The notes beneath the pieces are model-generated. The model was not told the DNA's origin. It ran no database searches and saw nothing but the letters and a program-made list of their open reading frames with translations. Of a DNA stretch of 27,737 nucleotides, positions 1 through 7,598 are shown in pieces. Origin of the DNA: an uncultured Lachnospiraceae bacterium. GTDB lineage: Bacteria; Bacillota; Clostridia; Lachnospirales; Lachnospiraceae. The stretch lies in NCBI GenBank assembly GCA_910579645.1, contig CAJTVK010000053.1, forward strand, positions 1 to 27,737, given 5' to 3'. How positions within the stretch are numbered: the first letter of the stretch is position 1; the number at the start of each line of letters is the position of its first letter. A program made the translations under genes and the position numbers.

Positions 1-122
1 TTGCCGCTTGCTGATGGTGCGGGGTATAAGTGATTCAGTTCGTAAATGATGCCACTTGCTATACAGGTGGGATATAAATGGTATAGTTTGTAAATGCTCC
101 CCATCGGCTGATGTCGGTGGGG
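1..122 (+). ncRNA. Type III antitoxin RNA repeats (ToxI/CptI-like), 5' end cut by the window
   Basis: Two and a half tandem copies of a roughly 48-nt unit lie directly upstream of a ToxN/CptN-like toxin gene. The copies are 1-24 (partial), 25-72 and 73-122. The shared core is TATAARTG, then AGTTYGTAAATG, then a hairpin. In the second copy, 52-58 pairs with 64-70 (7 bp including one G-U). In the third copy, 99-107 pairs with 114-122 (9 bp, CCCC/GGGG at the base). Tandem repeats just before the toxin are the hallmark of type III systems, where the toxin cuts the repeat RNA into units that then bind and inhibit it. More repeats and the promoter should lie before base 1. No separate T-tract terminator is visible between repeats and toxin; the last, strongest hairpin may attenuate readthrough. 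The family assignment rests mainly on the toxin. Confidence 0.72.
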
Positions 123-134
123 AATTTGCATAAT

Positions 135-677
135 ATGGAGTTTACTCAAAAGAGAATGCTACAGTATATGGAAATACAACAGGGATATTCTTATCATATC
201 AAAGATAAATTTTTTGATAAGGTGCAGGATAAATACTTGATGAGTAATAAAGAAAATGGGAATTACCGCCCACATTTTTATGCAATACAAGATAAGAAGA
301 ATCAAGCCCTTTATTGGATGATTCCTATAAGTTCACAGGTGGAAAAGTATAAGTTCATTATAGAAAAGAAGAAAAGAAAGTACGGAAAATGCAATACAAT
401 AATTATTGGTAAGTTTGCAGGGAAAGAAAACGCATTTTTAATTCAGAATACTTTTCCTATTAGTGCAAAGTTTTTTGATTATATACATACAGTTGAAAAT
501 AAACCGGTAACAGTGCATAATGAACTGAATAGGATTCTCACGGAAAATTTAAGTGAAGTGCTTGCATTACATAACCGTGGGATTCGTTTGATATATACAG
601 ATATTGAAAAGATTAGGACACTTATGCATTATTCAGAACCGCAGGAAACCAAAAGTAGAGCCTATGGTTGGCGGTAA
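135..677 (+). CDS. Type III toxin-antitoxin endoribonuclease toxin, ToxN/CptN/TenpN-like
   Basis: The product is a predicted RNase toxin of about 180 residues, neutralised by the repeat RNA encoded immediately upstream. Family-typical features are an N-terminal Tyr-rich start with HIKDKFFDKVQ, an RPHFYAIQD segment, the core WMIPISSQVEKYK, an AFLIQNTFPIS segment and a C-terminal LIYTDIEKIRTLM. I start at the ATG at 135 rather than the in-frame ATG at 111, because 111 lies in the loop of the last antitoxin hairpin. The only SD-like bases (GGTGGGG) are inside that hairpin, so antitoxin folding may limit toxin translation. The last 14 or so residues, after TLMHY, run across the junction into integrase-derived sequence in another frame and are probably not native. 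Toxin activity with this altered C-terminus is unknown. Other type III subfamilies are possible; the exact one is not resolved here. Confidence 0.8.
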   Translation: MEFTQKRMLQYMEIQQGYSYHIKDKFFDKVQDKYLMSNKENGNYRPHFYAIQDKKNQALYWMIPISSQVEKYKFIIEKKKRKYGKCNTIIIGKFAGKENAFLIQNTFPISAKFFDYIHTVENKPVTVHNELNRILTENLSEVLALHNRGIRLIYTDIEKIRTLMHYSEPQETKSRAYGWR

Positions 678-978
678 GGTTGGATTTTTGTATCTGGATA
701 AGAATGAGATGCCTATGGTTGCCTTGCATTGGGAGAAATATTTTCAGCACATTGCAGAAAAATACAATAAAATCTATAAAGTGCAAATGCCAAAGATTAC
801 GCCCCATGTATGCAGACATACATATTGTTCTCATTGTGCATCAAGCGGCATGAAACCAAAGCATTTACAGTATTTAATGGGGCATTCAGATATTAGCGTC
901 ACTTTAAATACATACACTCATGTAGATTTCGATAATGTCAAAAAAGAGGTTAAAAGCCTTGAAAAAGCTGTTCTGTAA
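604..978 (+). pseudogene. 3' remnant of a Tn916-type tyrosine recombinase (integrase)
   Basis: The frame encodes only the C-terminal catalytic part of a phage/Tn916-type integrase. Homologous sequence begins around base 637 (KVEPMVGGKVGFLYLDKN). Visible catalytic residues, numbered from the ATG at 604, are H68 and R71 in TPHVCRH, H94 in LMGHSD and the nucleophile Y104 in LNTYTHV. The first catalytic arginine and the whole N-terminal arm-binding and core-binding part are absent, so it cannot be an active recombinase. It overlaps the toxin tail (to 677) in a different frame, so a deletion or insertion probably joined the toxin locus to the integrase 3' end. Integrase genes usually sit at the end of an integrative element, so this marks a likely element boundary. 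Confidence 0.85.
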
Positions 979-1000
979 ATTCAGAAAATGAAGGTTGTTT

Positions 1001-1079
1001 TACAGAGATTTGTACAGAGAATGACCATAAAGATATGTGGCAAATCGTGAAAAATCAGTTAAAAGCGATATGCCACATA
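1001..1079 (+). repeat. Possible element-end repeats after the integrase remnant
   Basis: In the gap between the integrase remnant and the next gene there is a direct repeat TACAGAGA at 1001-1008 and 1013-1020. There is also an imperfect inverted repeat: 1034-1042 (TATGTGGCA) pairs with 1071-1079, and TCG at 1045-1047 pairs with CGA at 1066-1068. These could be integrase arm-type sites, an element terminus, or simply a weak terminator. There is no second copy in the window to define an attachment site. Confidence 0.3.
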
Positions 1080-1137
1080 ACACATTGAACCCCTTGAAAA
1101 TACAGCAAAATCAAGCATTTACGGAGGTTTTAGCAAC

Positions 1138-1617
1138 ATGATAAAAATTTTATTTGTGTGCCACGGCAACATCTGCCGAAGCCCGATGGCAGAATTCATT
1201 TTAAAGGATATGGCAGAAAAACAAGGAATTGCGGATCAGCTTGAGATTGCCTCCGCTGCCACCAGCACCGAAGAAATCTGGAATGGCATCGGCAATCCGG
1301 TCTATCCCCCGGCACGGGAAGAACTTGCCAAGCACGGCATCCGATGCGACGGGAAGCGAGCCGTCCAATTGAAGAAATCCGACTATGACTACTATGACTA
1401 TCTGATTGGCATGGATTCCATGAACATCAGGAACATGGAAAGAATGACCGGGCAGAAAGGCGGAAAAATCTCCATGCTGCTGGAATATGCCGGACGGAAA
1501 GACAGCATATCCGACCCATGGTACAGTTCAAGATTCGATGTGGCTTACCGGGATATAGAAGAAGGCTGCCAGGCATTTCTACAGTATCTGCAAAATACCG
1601 GGATGCTGAATTGCTGA
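1138..1617 (+). CDS. Low molecular weight protein tyrosine phosphatase
   Basis: This is a cytoplasmic LMW-PTP/arginine-phosphatase fold enzyme of 159 residues, the normal family length. The P-loop CX5R is visible at residues 8-14 (CHGNICR) followed by SP. The general acid Asp is D126 in SDPWY near the C-terminus, as expected. The reaction is hydrolysis of phosphotyrosine, or of phosphoarginine in the YwlE branch; the sequence alone does not separate the two. A good ribosome binding site (ACGGAGG) precedes the ATG by about 10 bases. No kinase or exopolysaccharide genes are adjacent, so context gives no substrate. It is the first intact chromosomal-type gene after the element remnant. It is followed at about 1655-1675 by a short AATCA/TGATT stem and a T-run, which may be a weak terminator. 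Confidence 0.9.
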   Translation: MIKILFVCHGNICRSPMAEFILKDMAEKQGIADQLEIASAATSTEEIWNGIGNPVYPPAREELAKHGIRCDGKRAVQLKKSDYDYYDYLIGMDSMNIRNMERMTGQKGGKISMLLEYAGRKDSISDPWYSSRFDVAYRDIEEGCQAFLQYLQNTGMLNC

Positions 1618-1679
1618 AAAAACGGCTTTTGGGGCACTGTCTCCCAATCATATTTTCCGTGATTTTTTTGCTGTTCATA

Positions 1680-1708
1680 TTGAATTTCCAACATTACCCT
1701 GCTATAAT
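1680..1708 (+). promoter_or_regulatory. Sigma-A promoter for the 1790-2575 gene
   Basis: A -35 TTGAAT (1680-1685) and a -10 TATAAT (1703-1708) are separated by 17 bp, with an extended -10 TG at 1700-1701. It lies about 80 bases before the ATG at 1790, giving a moderately long leader. Confidence 0.6.
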
Positions 1709-1789
1709 ATATATAACTATAAAATATTTTTAGGAACAATTTAAACAGGCACGGATGCCGACAAGAATTTATCAAAGGAGTGACAAAGT

Positions 1790-2575
1790 ATGAATGTAAA
1801 CTTAAAAAACGATGTTTCTTTTCTGTTTTCCAGTTTAGGAACAAATTCCGGTTCCGGCATGGGCAATCTGAATTTTTTATCGGATTATGCCAGCATTAAG
1901 AACGGAAGCTATGGTAAGCTTTTAAAAGCATACTACAACAAAGTGGGCAATGACAATACCTCCACCTCCTCTGCAAAAGAAGAAAGCAAGTCCGATAAAC
2001 TGTCCACTTCCGTCTCCGAGGATTCCGCAAAAACATTGGCGGCTATCGAAAGTTCCGCCGGCAAGGTACAGGAATCTGCGGATGCATTGACCAGCAAGGG
2101 CGATAAATCCGTATTCAAAGCGAAAGAAATCAAGACGGAAAATGAGGACGGAACTACAACCGTCACGGAAGAATACGACATGGATGCCATTTATAAGGCT
2201 GTCTCCGATTTTGCAACCAATTATAACAAATTGATTGACAACGTAAACAAATCCGATTCTGCCGGCGTGAAGAAGGCTGCTACCAATATGACCAATATCA
2301 CCAAGCTGTATGCAAAATCATTGGAAAAAGTCGGGATAACCATTGGCGATGACAAGAAACTTACCGTGGACGAAGAGAAATTTAAAGCTGCCGATATATC
2401 CAGAGTAAAATCTCTCTTCAATGAAACGCCTTCTTTTGCTGCCAGCGTTTCTTCACAGGCTTCTTTTATAGATTCTGCCGCAAGCCGTGAAGCAGCCAAA
2501 GCAAATACCTACAATCAAAAGGGTTCCTATAACAATAATTATTTATCAGGCGATTTATTCAGTGCTATGTTCTGA
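1790..2575 (+). CDS. Uncharacterised protein resembling the FliD (flagellar cap) C-terminal region
   Basis: I do not recognise a named family for this 261-residue protein. It has no signal peptide and no membrane segment and is rich in Ser, Lys, Asp and Ala. Residues about 20-50 carry NFLSDYASIKNGSYGKLLKAYY; 55-120 are low-complexity Ser/Lys/Glu. From about 127 (YDMDAIYKAVSDFATNYNKLIDNV) to 215 (LEKVGITIGDDKKLTVDEEKF...VKSLF) the layout follows the FliD C-terminal domain: a helical segment, a 'GI ... L.vDe.kf' motif, then LF. That suggests a coiled-coil surface or flagellum-related protein, but the FliD N-terminal domain is missing. The start is supported by AAAGGAG nine bases upstream. It is monocistronic, with its own promoter (1680-1708) and a strong terminator (2593-2616). 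No flagellar genes are in the window. The role is unknown. Confidence 0.7.
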   Translation: MNVNLKNDVSFLFSSLGTNSGSGMGNLNFLSDYASIKNGSYGKLLKAYYNKVGNDNTSTSSAKEESKSDKLSTSVSEDSAKTLAAIESSAGKVQESADALTSKGDKSVFKAKEIKTENEDGTTTVTEEYDMDAIYKAVSDFATNYNKLIDNVNKSDSAGVKKAATNMTNITKLYAKSLEKVGITIGDDKKLTVDEEKFKAADISRVKSLFNETPSFAASVSSQASFIDSAASREAAKANTYNQKGSYNNNYLSGDLFSAMF

Positions 2576-2592
2576 CAAAGGAATCAAGTTTT

Positions 2593-2616
2593 TGAGCCGG
2601 CAAAGCTGCCGGCTCA
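2593..2616 (+). terminator. Intrinsic terminator of the FliD-C-like gene
   Basis: A perfect 10-bp stem (TGAGCCGGCA at 2593-2602 with 2607-2616) and a 4-nt loop sit 17 bases after the stop codon, followed by an AT-rich tail (ATTTATGTT). Confidence 0.75.
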
Positions 2617-2682
2617 ATTTATGTTATATTTCTTAAAAAACATTCCCTTCCTAATTTCTTTACGCGCCCTTGCGTTACACAT

Positions 2683-2719
2683 CCCTGTGTCCCCCTATGT
2701 GCCCCCCTTATGTCCCCCC
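2683..2719 (-). other. Potential G-quadruplex (G-runs on the minus strand)
   Basis: Four C-runs on the plus strand (2683-2685, 2691-2695, 2702-2707, 2714-2719) are separated by 5, 6 and 6 bases. On the minus strand this is G6-N6-G6-N6-G5-N5-G3, which fits the simple G-quadruplex pattern. It lies in a non-coding gap between a terminator and the tRNA-Leu terminator. The gap (2617-2814) holds no supportable gene. Confidence 0.4.
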
Positions 2720-2814
2720 TGTGTTACACACCCGTATGCTGCACACCTCTGTGCAATCGAATACTTGCAGCTTGCCCCGCATCAGCGGTATATCTCATCT
2801 GCACGGGGCCGAGC

Positions 2815-2850
2815 AAAAAAATTAGAATACCGAATCACTCAGTATTCTAA
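2815..2850 (-). terminator. Intrinsic terminator of tRNA-Leu
   Basis: On the minus strand a 9-bp stem (2850-2842 with 2830-2822, TTAGAATAC/GTATTCTAA) and an 11-nt loop are followed by seven T residues (complement of 2821-2815). It starts about 20 bases after the tRNA 3' end. Confidence 0.85.
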
Positions 2851-2870
2851 CATCTTATAATCTTATAACA

Positions 2871-2954
2871 TGCAGGAAAAGGGACTTGAACCCTCATGAT
2901 ATTGCTATCACACGGACCTGAACCGTGCGCGTCTGCCAATTCCGCCATTCCTGC
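2871..2954 (-). tRNA. tRNA-Leu (anticodon CAG)
   Basis: The minus strand folds into an 84-nt class II tRNA. The acceptor stem GCAGGAA pairs with TTCCTGC and the discriminator is A. The D-arm contains GCGGAATTGGCAGACGC, and the anticodon stem CACGG/CCGTG encloses the loop TTCAGGT with anticodon CAG, reading Leu CUG. A long variable arm (about TGATAGCAATATCA) and a T-loop TTCAAGT between AGGG and CCCT complete it. The long variable arm and anticodon fit leucine. CCA is not encoded. It is a single-gene unit with a consensus promoter 12 bases upstream and a terminator downstream. Confidence 0.96.
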
Positions 2955-2965
2955 GAACAATATTT

Positions 2966-2994
2966 ATTATATATGCTTTTTCCCCAAATGTCAA
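2966..2994 (-). promoter_or_regulatory. Consensus sigma-A promoter of tRNA-Leu
   Basis: On the minus strand a perfect TTGACA (2994-2989) and a perfect TATAAT (2971-2966) are separated by 17 bp. The -10 is 11 bases from the mature tRNA 5' end at 2954, leaving a very short 5' leader. Confidence 0.92.
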
Positions 2995-3113
2995 CAGTAA
3001 ATTTAAAAATTTTTCCGTTACTGCTCACCCCAAATGACGATAAACGGTAACCTTTTTCCATCCACCGCATATCATAAAAAATATGCTGCAAAGAGAAAGG
3101 ATTCCTGTCTATT

Positions 3114-3794
3114 ATGTACCAATCTCCTATAACCCCATCCGCAAAAATTGTCATTATCGGCAGAAGCAAAGACACCGCCAACTATGAACATGCCCTGCAT
3201 ATCATGGGCGCGGAATATCGGACCACTATGGATCTTGGATGCCTGGAAGATTTCCAAGGTCTGCTGCTGCCGGGCGGCGGCGACATTACCCCCGCTTTTT
3301 TCGGCCAGAAGAACCAAGGTTCCGAGAACATTGACACCGAACTGGATATTATCCAGCTTCAGGCATTGGAATTCTTTTCCAAGCGGAAACGTCCTGTGTT
3401 CGGCATCTGCAAAGGCATGCAAATCATCAACGTCCACTTTGGCGGCACCATTACCCAGCATATAACGGAATCCGACCGTCACGCATGGGAGAACGGCGAC
3501 AAGCTGCATCCTACCGATATCCGTCCCGATACCTTCCTTGACAGGCTATATGGCAGAAATCCGCTGACCAACAGTGCCCACCATCAGGCAATAGACCGCC
3601 TCGGAAAAGGCTTAACCGTCGTCCAGACTGCCGACGACGGCATTATCGAAGCCGTCTGCCATAACTCCCTTCCCATTTTCGGAGTCCAATGGCACCCGGA
3701 GCGTCTGTTTCCCGCTTTCACCTGCCATATGCCCCCCGCCCCTGCGCCCGCTGACGGCAGGCTCCTGTTCTCCTATTTCTTATCCCTAGTATAA
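3114..3794 (+). CDS. Gamma-glutamyl-gamma-aminobutyrate hydrolase family protein (class I glutamine amidotransferase-like, C26)
   Basis: This 226-residue cytoplasmic hydrolase has the class I glutamine amidotransferase fold. The nucleophile elbow is FGICKGMQ with C99; the catalytic His and Glu are H194 and E196 in FGVQWHPE. The oxyanion-region motif LLPGGGDI is at about residues 51-58. Relatives such as PuuD cleave gamma-glutamyl-GABA or other gamma-glutamyl amides; the real substrate here is not shown. The family is usually about 230-260 residues, so this copy is slightly short. The ATG at 3114 has a GAAAGGA about 12 bases upstream, a weak spacing. The gene ends only 23 bp from the convergent DUF2974 gene, with no clear hairpin between them. 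No putrescine pathway genes are nearby. Confidence 0.85.
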   Translation: MYQSPITPSAKIVIIGRSKDTANYEHALHIMGAEYRTTMDLGCLEDFQGLLLPGGGDITPAFFGQKNQGSENIDTELDIIQLQALEFFSKRKRPVFGICKGMQIINVHFGGTITQHITESDRHAWENGDKLHPTDIRPDTFLDRLYGRNPLTNSAHHQAIDRLGKGLTVVQTADDGIIEAVCHNSLPIFGVQWHPERLFPAFTCHMPPAPAPADGRLLFSYFLSLV

Positions 3795-3817
3795 ACTGAT
3801 TTAAATACCTGTATGTT

Positions 3818-5038
3818 TCACTTGTCTAAATTTCCATCCGCCGCCTGCTCCCGCTTTTTCCTCTCCCCGCTTCTCTTTTCCCTCTCCGCCTCAATCTTCC
3901 CGATTCCCTCTTCCCACTTCTGCCTGCTTTCCAAAGCCTTTCCCTGCAGTTCTTCCCTCGCATGCGCCCTAGTCACCTCAAACAAGGAAGCGACGATTTT
4001 CTTCATCATGGAAGCCGTCTCTCCGTCCAATTCCTTGAACGCCGCCACCACCGCCGTCATGCTCTTCTTCCAGTCTGCGGTAAAGTCCATTAGCGTCACG
4101 GCCTTTGACGCGGAAATCACCTCATACAGAGTATCCACAAAAGAATGAATCTGGGCATCATCCAAAGAAAGAATCCATTTGTTCAGCGCATCATCCATAA
4201 ACTTTGTCCTTTTATAAATATCCTTCACACGGACAAATTCGTCTTCCTTTACCAACCATGTATACGGATTGTGCTGCAGCAGCCCGAAAGATTTGCTCTC
4301 CACCACAATATATCCCTCGGCATGGGACTCCAGAAGCATCCCTACCAGCGAGGAATGGGGGATAATCTTCCTCACCCGGCCTGCAATATCCTCGTAGCGC
4401 CCTCTCTCCCGTATCTCCGGACGGAACCCGGGGCCGTCATGACTGTACACCGTGCATATCCTATCCTGTATTTCCCGGCGGCAGTTCATCGCCGCGTAAA
4501 CCGCAAAGTTTCCGCCTTTGGAATGCCCGCCCACATAGAACTGCCCTTCCAGCCCGGCAGCCGCCTTTTCCAAATATTCCACACTGCGCAGCTGCCCCAA
4601 TACTGGCTCCGAAAATGCAAGATTGAAGTCTTCCTTCCACCCTACGATAGTTTCGTCCGTCCCCCGATAAGCAATATACGCCATACCGTCTTCCAGGAAA
4701 AACGTGACGGCGGAAAACTGTGTTTCCTGCTCCGTTTCAATCAGATTTACATGCCCTGCCATACGCAGGGTACGGAACCGCACGCTTCTCATCATCCCTT
4801 CAAACAGCTCCGTATTCGGCTCCCGATACCGCTCGTCCGCAAATAAATGGCTTTTGTCCGGATGGCTGTCCAGATACTCCATATCAACCGCGGCAGCCCC
4901 CTCCCCCAGCCCCGGAACGATGCCGTCAAACTTCAGATATGCAAACTGGCTTAATACAAGGCTGTCCACCTCATTCAGAGGCTTTTCCGAAAAAGTATAA
5001 TCCCCATATTCTTTCAGATAATCAATGATTGTCCCCAT
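3818..5038 (-). CDS. DUF2974 (Mbeg1-like) alpha/beta hydrolase
   Basis: This is a predicted cytoplasmic lipase-like hydrolase of 406 residues. The nucleophile elbow GHSKGG has Ser173 and is preceded by the lipase-like segment YIAYRGTDETIVGWKEDF (about 121-138), a combination typical of the DUF2974/Mbeg1-like group. The C-terminal 60 residues are highly charged (Lys/Glu/Arg) and probably helical. I start at the ATG at 5038, which has a strong AGGAGG nine bases upstream. The upstream in-frame codon at 5059 is a GTG and would place the SD inside the coding sequence. It is the last gene of the apparent trkA-trkH-ndpA operon, 27 bp after the nucleoid-protein gene. The substrate is unknown. Confidence 0.82.
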   Translation of the reverse strand: MGTIIDYLKEYGDYTFSEKPLNEVDSLVLSQFAYLKFDGIVPGLGEGAAAVDMEYLDSHPDKSHLFADERYREPNTELFEGMMRSVRFRTLRMAGHVNLIETEQETQFSAVTFFLEDGMAYIAYRGTDETIVGWKEDFNLAFSEPVLGQLRSVEYLEKAAAGLEGQFYVGGHSKGGNFAVYAAMNCRREIQDRICTVYSHDGPGFRPEIRERGRYEDIAGRVRKIIPHSSLVGMLLESHAEGYIVVESKSFGLLQHNPYTWLVKEDEFVRVKDIYKRTKFMDDALNKWILSLDDAQIHSFVDTLYEVISASKAVTLMDFTADWKKSMTAVVAAFKELDGETASMMKKIVASLFEVTRAHAREELQGKALESRQKWEEGIGKIEAEREKRSGERKKREQAADGNLDK

Positions 5039-5065
5039 ACATTCCCTCCTTCCGTACACCGCCCG

Positions 5066-6088
5066 TTAAAAACGTGCTTCCAGATGCCCGATATTCTTAA
5101 TCAGCACCGACACCGTCCCGTCGGTATTTGTAATGAACTCCACGCTTTTCGGATCTTTATACTGCTCCATCGGAATCTTGATTTCTATTCCGGTATCCGT
5201 ATACAAATGCTGTTTCTGATACTTCCTGGTGGTTGCCTCGCTCTGAGGGAGAACCTCTTCCTTCACCATATCATATTTTTCCATTTTATCCTGAAAAGCC
5301 ACTTTCAATTCCGGTTTTTCTTCAAAAATCTTCTCCGCAATCTCCTCCACCACAAAACCGCCCTTCTCCTGAAGTTCTTCCTGTATAATGCTTTTGGCTT
5401 TCATCTGCGCCTCATATTGGGAATATTCGTCGTACCCTTCTTTCTGCACCGCCTCCACCGCTTTCGTCACAATCGACAGCTTGGACTTATGGGACATATG
5501 GCCGGAACATTTCAGGAAAAGATAGGAAAAATAATTCACCTTCTCCCCGTTCACTTCATACTTCTTCTCCACCACCTGCACGTCCAAATCTTCCAGCCTG
5601 ATAATGGCGGCCTCACTGAGTCTCTGCGACTCCGAAGGCAGAATTGACTTATGCCGTATGATTTCATTGCAGTTCCCCCCATCCTCCGAGGACAGGGTAC
5701 GGTGGGTATAAGATTCTTTATAATTCATTTTCAGCAAAGCCAGATATTCCTCATCCCCATACTTAAACCGCACCGTCAGAAGATCCGCCGGCGGAATGTC
5801 GATATTGCTGTTCATGATACTGTACAGAAAACCGGCCATATCCTTGCTGATATCCACAAAGAAATCATCCGAATACTGCACCAGCATTTTATATACTTCC
5901 GATTCCTCCTTATAAAACCGGCAGTTCTTCCCGTCGTCTCCGGAAGAAATCCTCGCAATATGCTCTTTCAGAAATTCCGCAAACTCCGACCCGTACTCCA
6001 GTTCCCGATCCGACAGCACGGGCATCCCTATCGTGGAATCCAGAATATGCACAATCACCTTCTTTATCCGAATGTCTTCTTTTACCAT
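5066..6088 (-). CDS. Nucleoid-associated protein, NdpA/NA37 family
   Basis: This 340-residue protein matches the 37-kDa nucleoid-associated (NdpA/YejK-type) family along its length. The N-terminus has IKKVIVHILDSTIGMPVLSDREL, the middle has YLALLKMNYKESYTH and IIRHKSILPSESQRLSEAAII, and the C-terminus has a beta-rich tail with the VEFITNTDGTVSVLIKNI segment. Family members bind DNA in the nucleoid; in Gram-positives the physiological role is poorly defined. The ATG has AGAGG about eight bases upstream. It lies 52 bp after trkH and 27 bp before the DUF2974 gene on the same strand, so it is probably co-transcribed with the K+ uptake genes. No functional link to K+ is established by sequence alone. 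Confidence 0.85.
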   Translation of the reverse strand: MVKEDIRIKKVIVHILDSTIGMPVLSDRELEYGSEFAEFLKEHIARISSGDDGKNCRFYKEESEVYKMLVQYSDDFFVDISKDMAGFLYSIMNSNIDIPPADLLTVRFKYGDEEYLALLKMNYKESYTHRTLSSEDGGNCNEIIRHKSILPSESQRLSEAAIIRLEDLDVQVVEKKYEVNGEKVNYFSYLFLKCSGHMSHKSKLSIVTKAVEAVQKEGYDEYSQYEAQMKAKSIIQEELQEKGGFVVEEIAEKIFEEKPELKVAFQDKMEKYDMVKEEVLPQSEATTRKYQKQHLYTDTGIEIKIPMEQYKDPKSVEFITNTDGTVSVLIKNIGHLEARF

Positions 6089-6140
6089 GACAACAACCTC
6101 TTTCCTGTTTTTTCCGCCGGCAGACGCTCCGGCTTATCCC

Positions 6141-7577
6141 CTACCGTCTCCATGTCTTGGAAGAGAACAGCACAAGCACCGGCAGCAATTCCAGACGGCC
6201 TGCCAGCATGTCAAACATCAGCACATATTTTGAGAACGGGGAGAAAAAAGAATAATTCCCGGCCGGCCCCACCAACTCCAGCCCGGGCCCTACATTATTG
6301 AAATTTGCCGCCACCGCGGTAATATTAGTCACAAAGTCATATTCGTCCAGAGCCAGCAGCAATAACGATGCCAGAAATACCATCACATATATCACCGCAT
6401 AAATCTGCACGGAACGCAGCGTGCCCTCTTCCACAATATGCCCTTCCATATGTATCTTCTTAATGCTTCTGGGATGTATGGCAAGGGAAATCTCCGTCTT
6501 TATGCTGCGCCAAAGAATAATCAGCCTGGACACCTTAAAGCCGCCCCCCGTGCTCCCCGCGCATGCACCCAAAAGAGTGAGCAAAAAAAGAACCGTTTTG
6601 GAAAATTCCGGCCAGACATTGTAATCCAACGTACAGAAACCGGTAGTGGTCATCACGGAAGCCACCTGGAAAAGCGCATGATGAAAAGCCTGAAAGCCAT
6701 TGGCAAAAAGCCCCCTGACATCAAAAGCAATCAATGCTGCCGCCAAAAACACAATCCCCAGATAATATCTTAATTCCTCACAGCGCAGCACATCCTTGGG
6801 TTTCCTAATCAGCAGCAGGAAATACATCTGAAAATTCACCCCGCACAGCAGCATAAAAACCGTAAAAATCGTCTGCACAGCCGTAGGGTAACTGCCGATG
6901 CTGGTATTCAGCAGGCCGAATCCGCCCGTCCCCACCGTGGAAAAGGTCAATGTCAATGCCTCATATAGCCCCATTCCGGCTATGAGCAGAGAAATCACCT
7001 GCAATGCCGTTATCAGAATATAGATTCCGTAAAGAATCATTGCCGTATTTTTTACCCTGGGCACCAGTTTCCCTACACTGGGTCCCGGGCTTTCCGCCCT
7101 CATAAGATGCATATTGTAACTGCCGGACAGCGGCAGGATAGCCAAGATAAATACAAGAACCCCCATCCCTCCGATCCAATGGGTAAAGCAGCGCCAAAAC
7201 TGGATGCTGCGGGACAGGCCTTCCACGTCGGTAAGTATCGTGGAGCCGGTGGTTGTCAGCCCTGACACCGTTTCATACAGTGCGTCCGTATAGGTAGGGA
7301 ACTCCCCGCTCAGATAAAACGGCAGGGCTCCTACCAGACTTAAGAGAATCCAGCTTAACGATACCGTCACAAACCCTTCTTTTGCATAAAACACATTACT
7401 CGTAGGCTTATGCCTCCTGCCAATCAGGCTCACCGTCAGGCAGCCTGCCATTACGGCCAGAAAGCTGAAAACCGCCCGCTCCCCGTAAATAATCCCCACC
7501 AGACAGGGCAATGTCATAAACAATGCCGCAAATTCCAATATTCTGCACAATATATAACGAATAATTGAATAATTCAT
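6141..7577 (-). CDS. trkH: Trk potassium uptake system membrane subunit TrkH
   Basis: This 478-residue integral membrane K+ channel-like subunit has four M1-P-M2 repeats. The selectivity-filter glycine segments are readable: TTTGSTIL, STVGTGGFGLL, MTTTGFCTL and AGSTGGGFK. The basic gating-region segment LIRKPKDV lies between the second and third repeats. It works with the cytosolic TrkA encoded 21 bp upstream on the same strand, moving K+ inward, usually with Na+ or H+. The length is normal. The ribosome binding site is AAGGA just before the ATG. The C-terminus (LVLFSSKTWRR) is complete. Confidence 0.95.
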   Translation of the reverse strand: MNYSIIRYILCRILEFAALFMTLPCLVGIIYGERAVFSFLAVMAGCLTVSLIGRRHKPTSNVFYAKEGFVTVSLSWILLSLVGALPFYLSGEFPTYTDALYETVSGLTTTGSTILTDVEGLSRSIQFWRCFTHWIGGMGVLVFILAILPLSGSYNMHLMRAESPGPSVGKLVPRVKNTAMILYGIYILITALQVISLLIAGMGLYEALTLTFSTVGTGGFGLLNTSIGSYPTAVQTIFTVFMLLCGVNFQMYFLLLIRKPKDVLRCEELRYYLGIVFLAAALIAFDVRGLFANGFQAFHHALFQVASVMTTTGFCTLDYNVWPEFSKTVLFLLTLLGACAGSTGGGFKVSRLIILWRSIKTEISLAIHPRSIKKIHMEGHIVEEGTLRSVQIYAVIYVMVFLASLLLLALDEYDFVTNITAVAANFNNVGPGLELVGPAGNYSFFSPFSKYVLMFDMLAGRLELLPVLVLFSSKTWRR

Positions 7578-7598
7578 TTTTCCTTACCTCTATTGCAC

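Noticed and set aside
111..134. Earlier in-frame ATG for the toxin at 111
   Set aside because: It lies in the loop of the last antitoxin hairpin and adds residues not seen at toxin N-termini; the ATG at 135 fits better.
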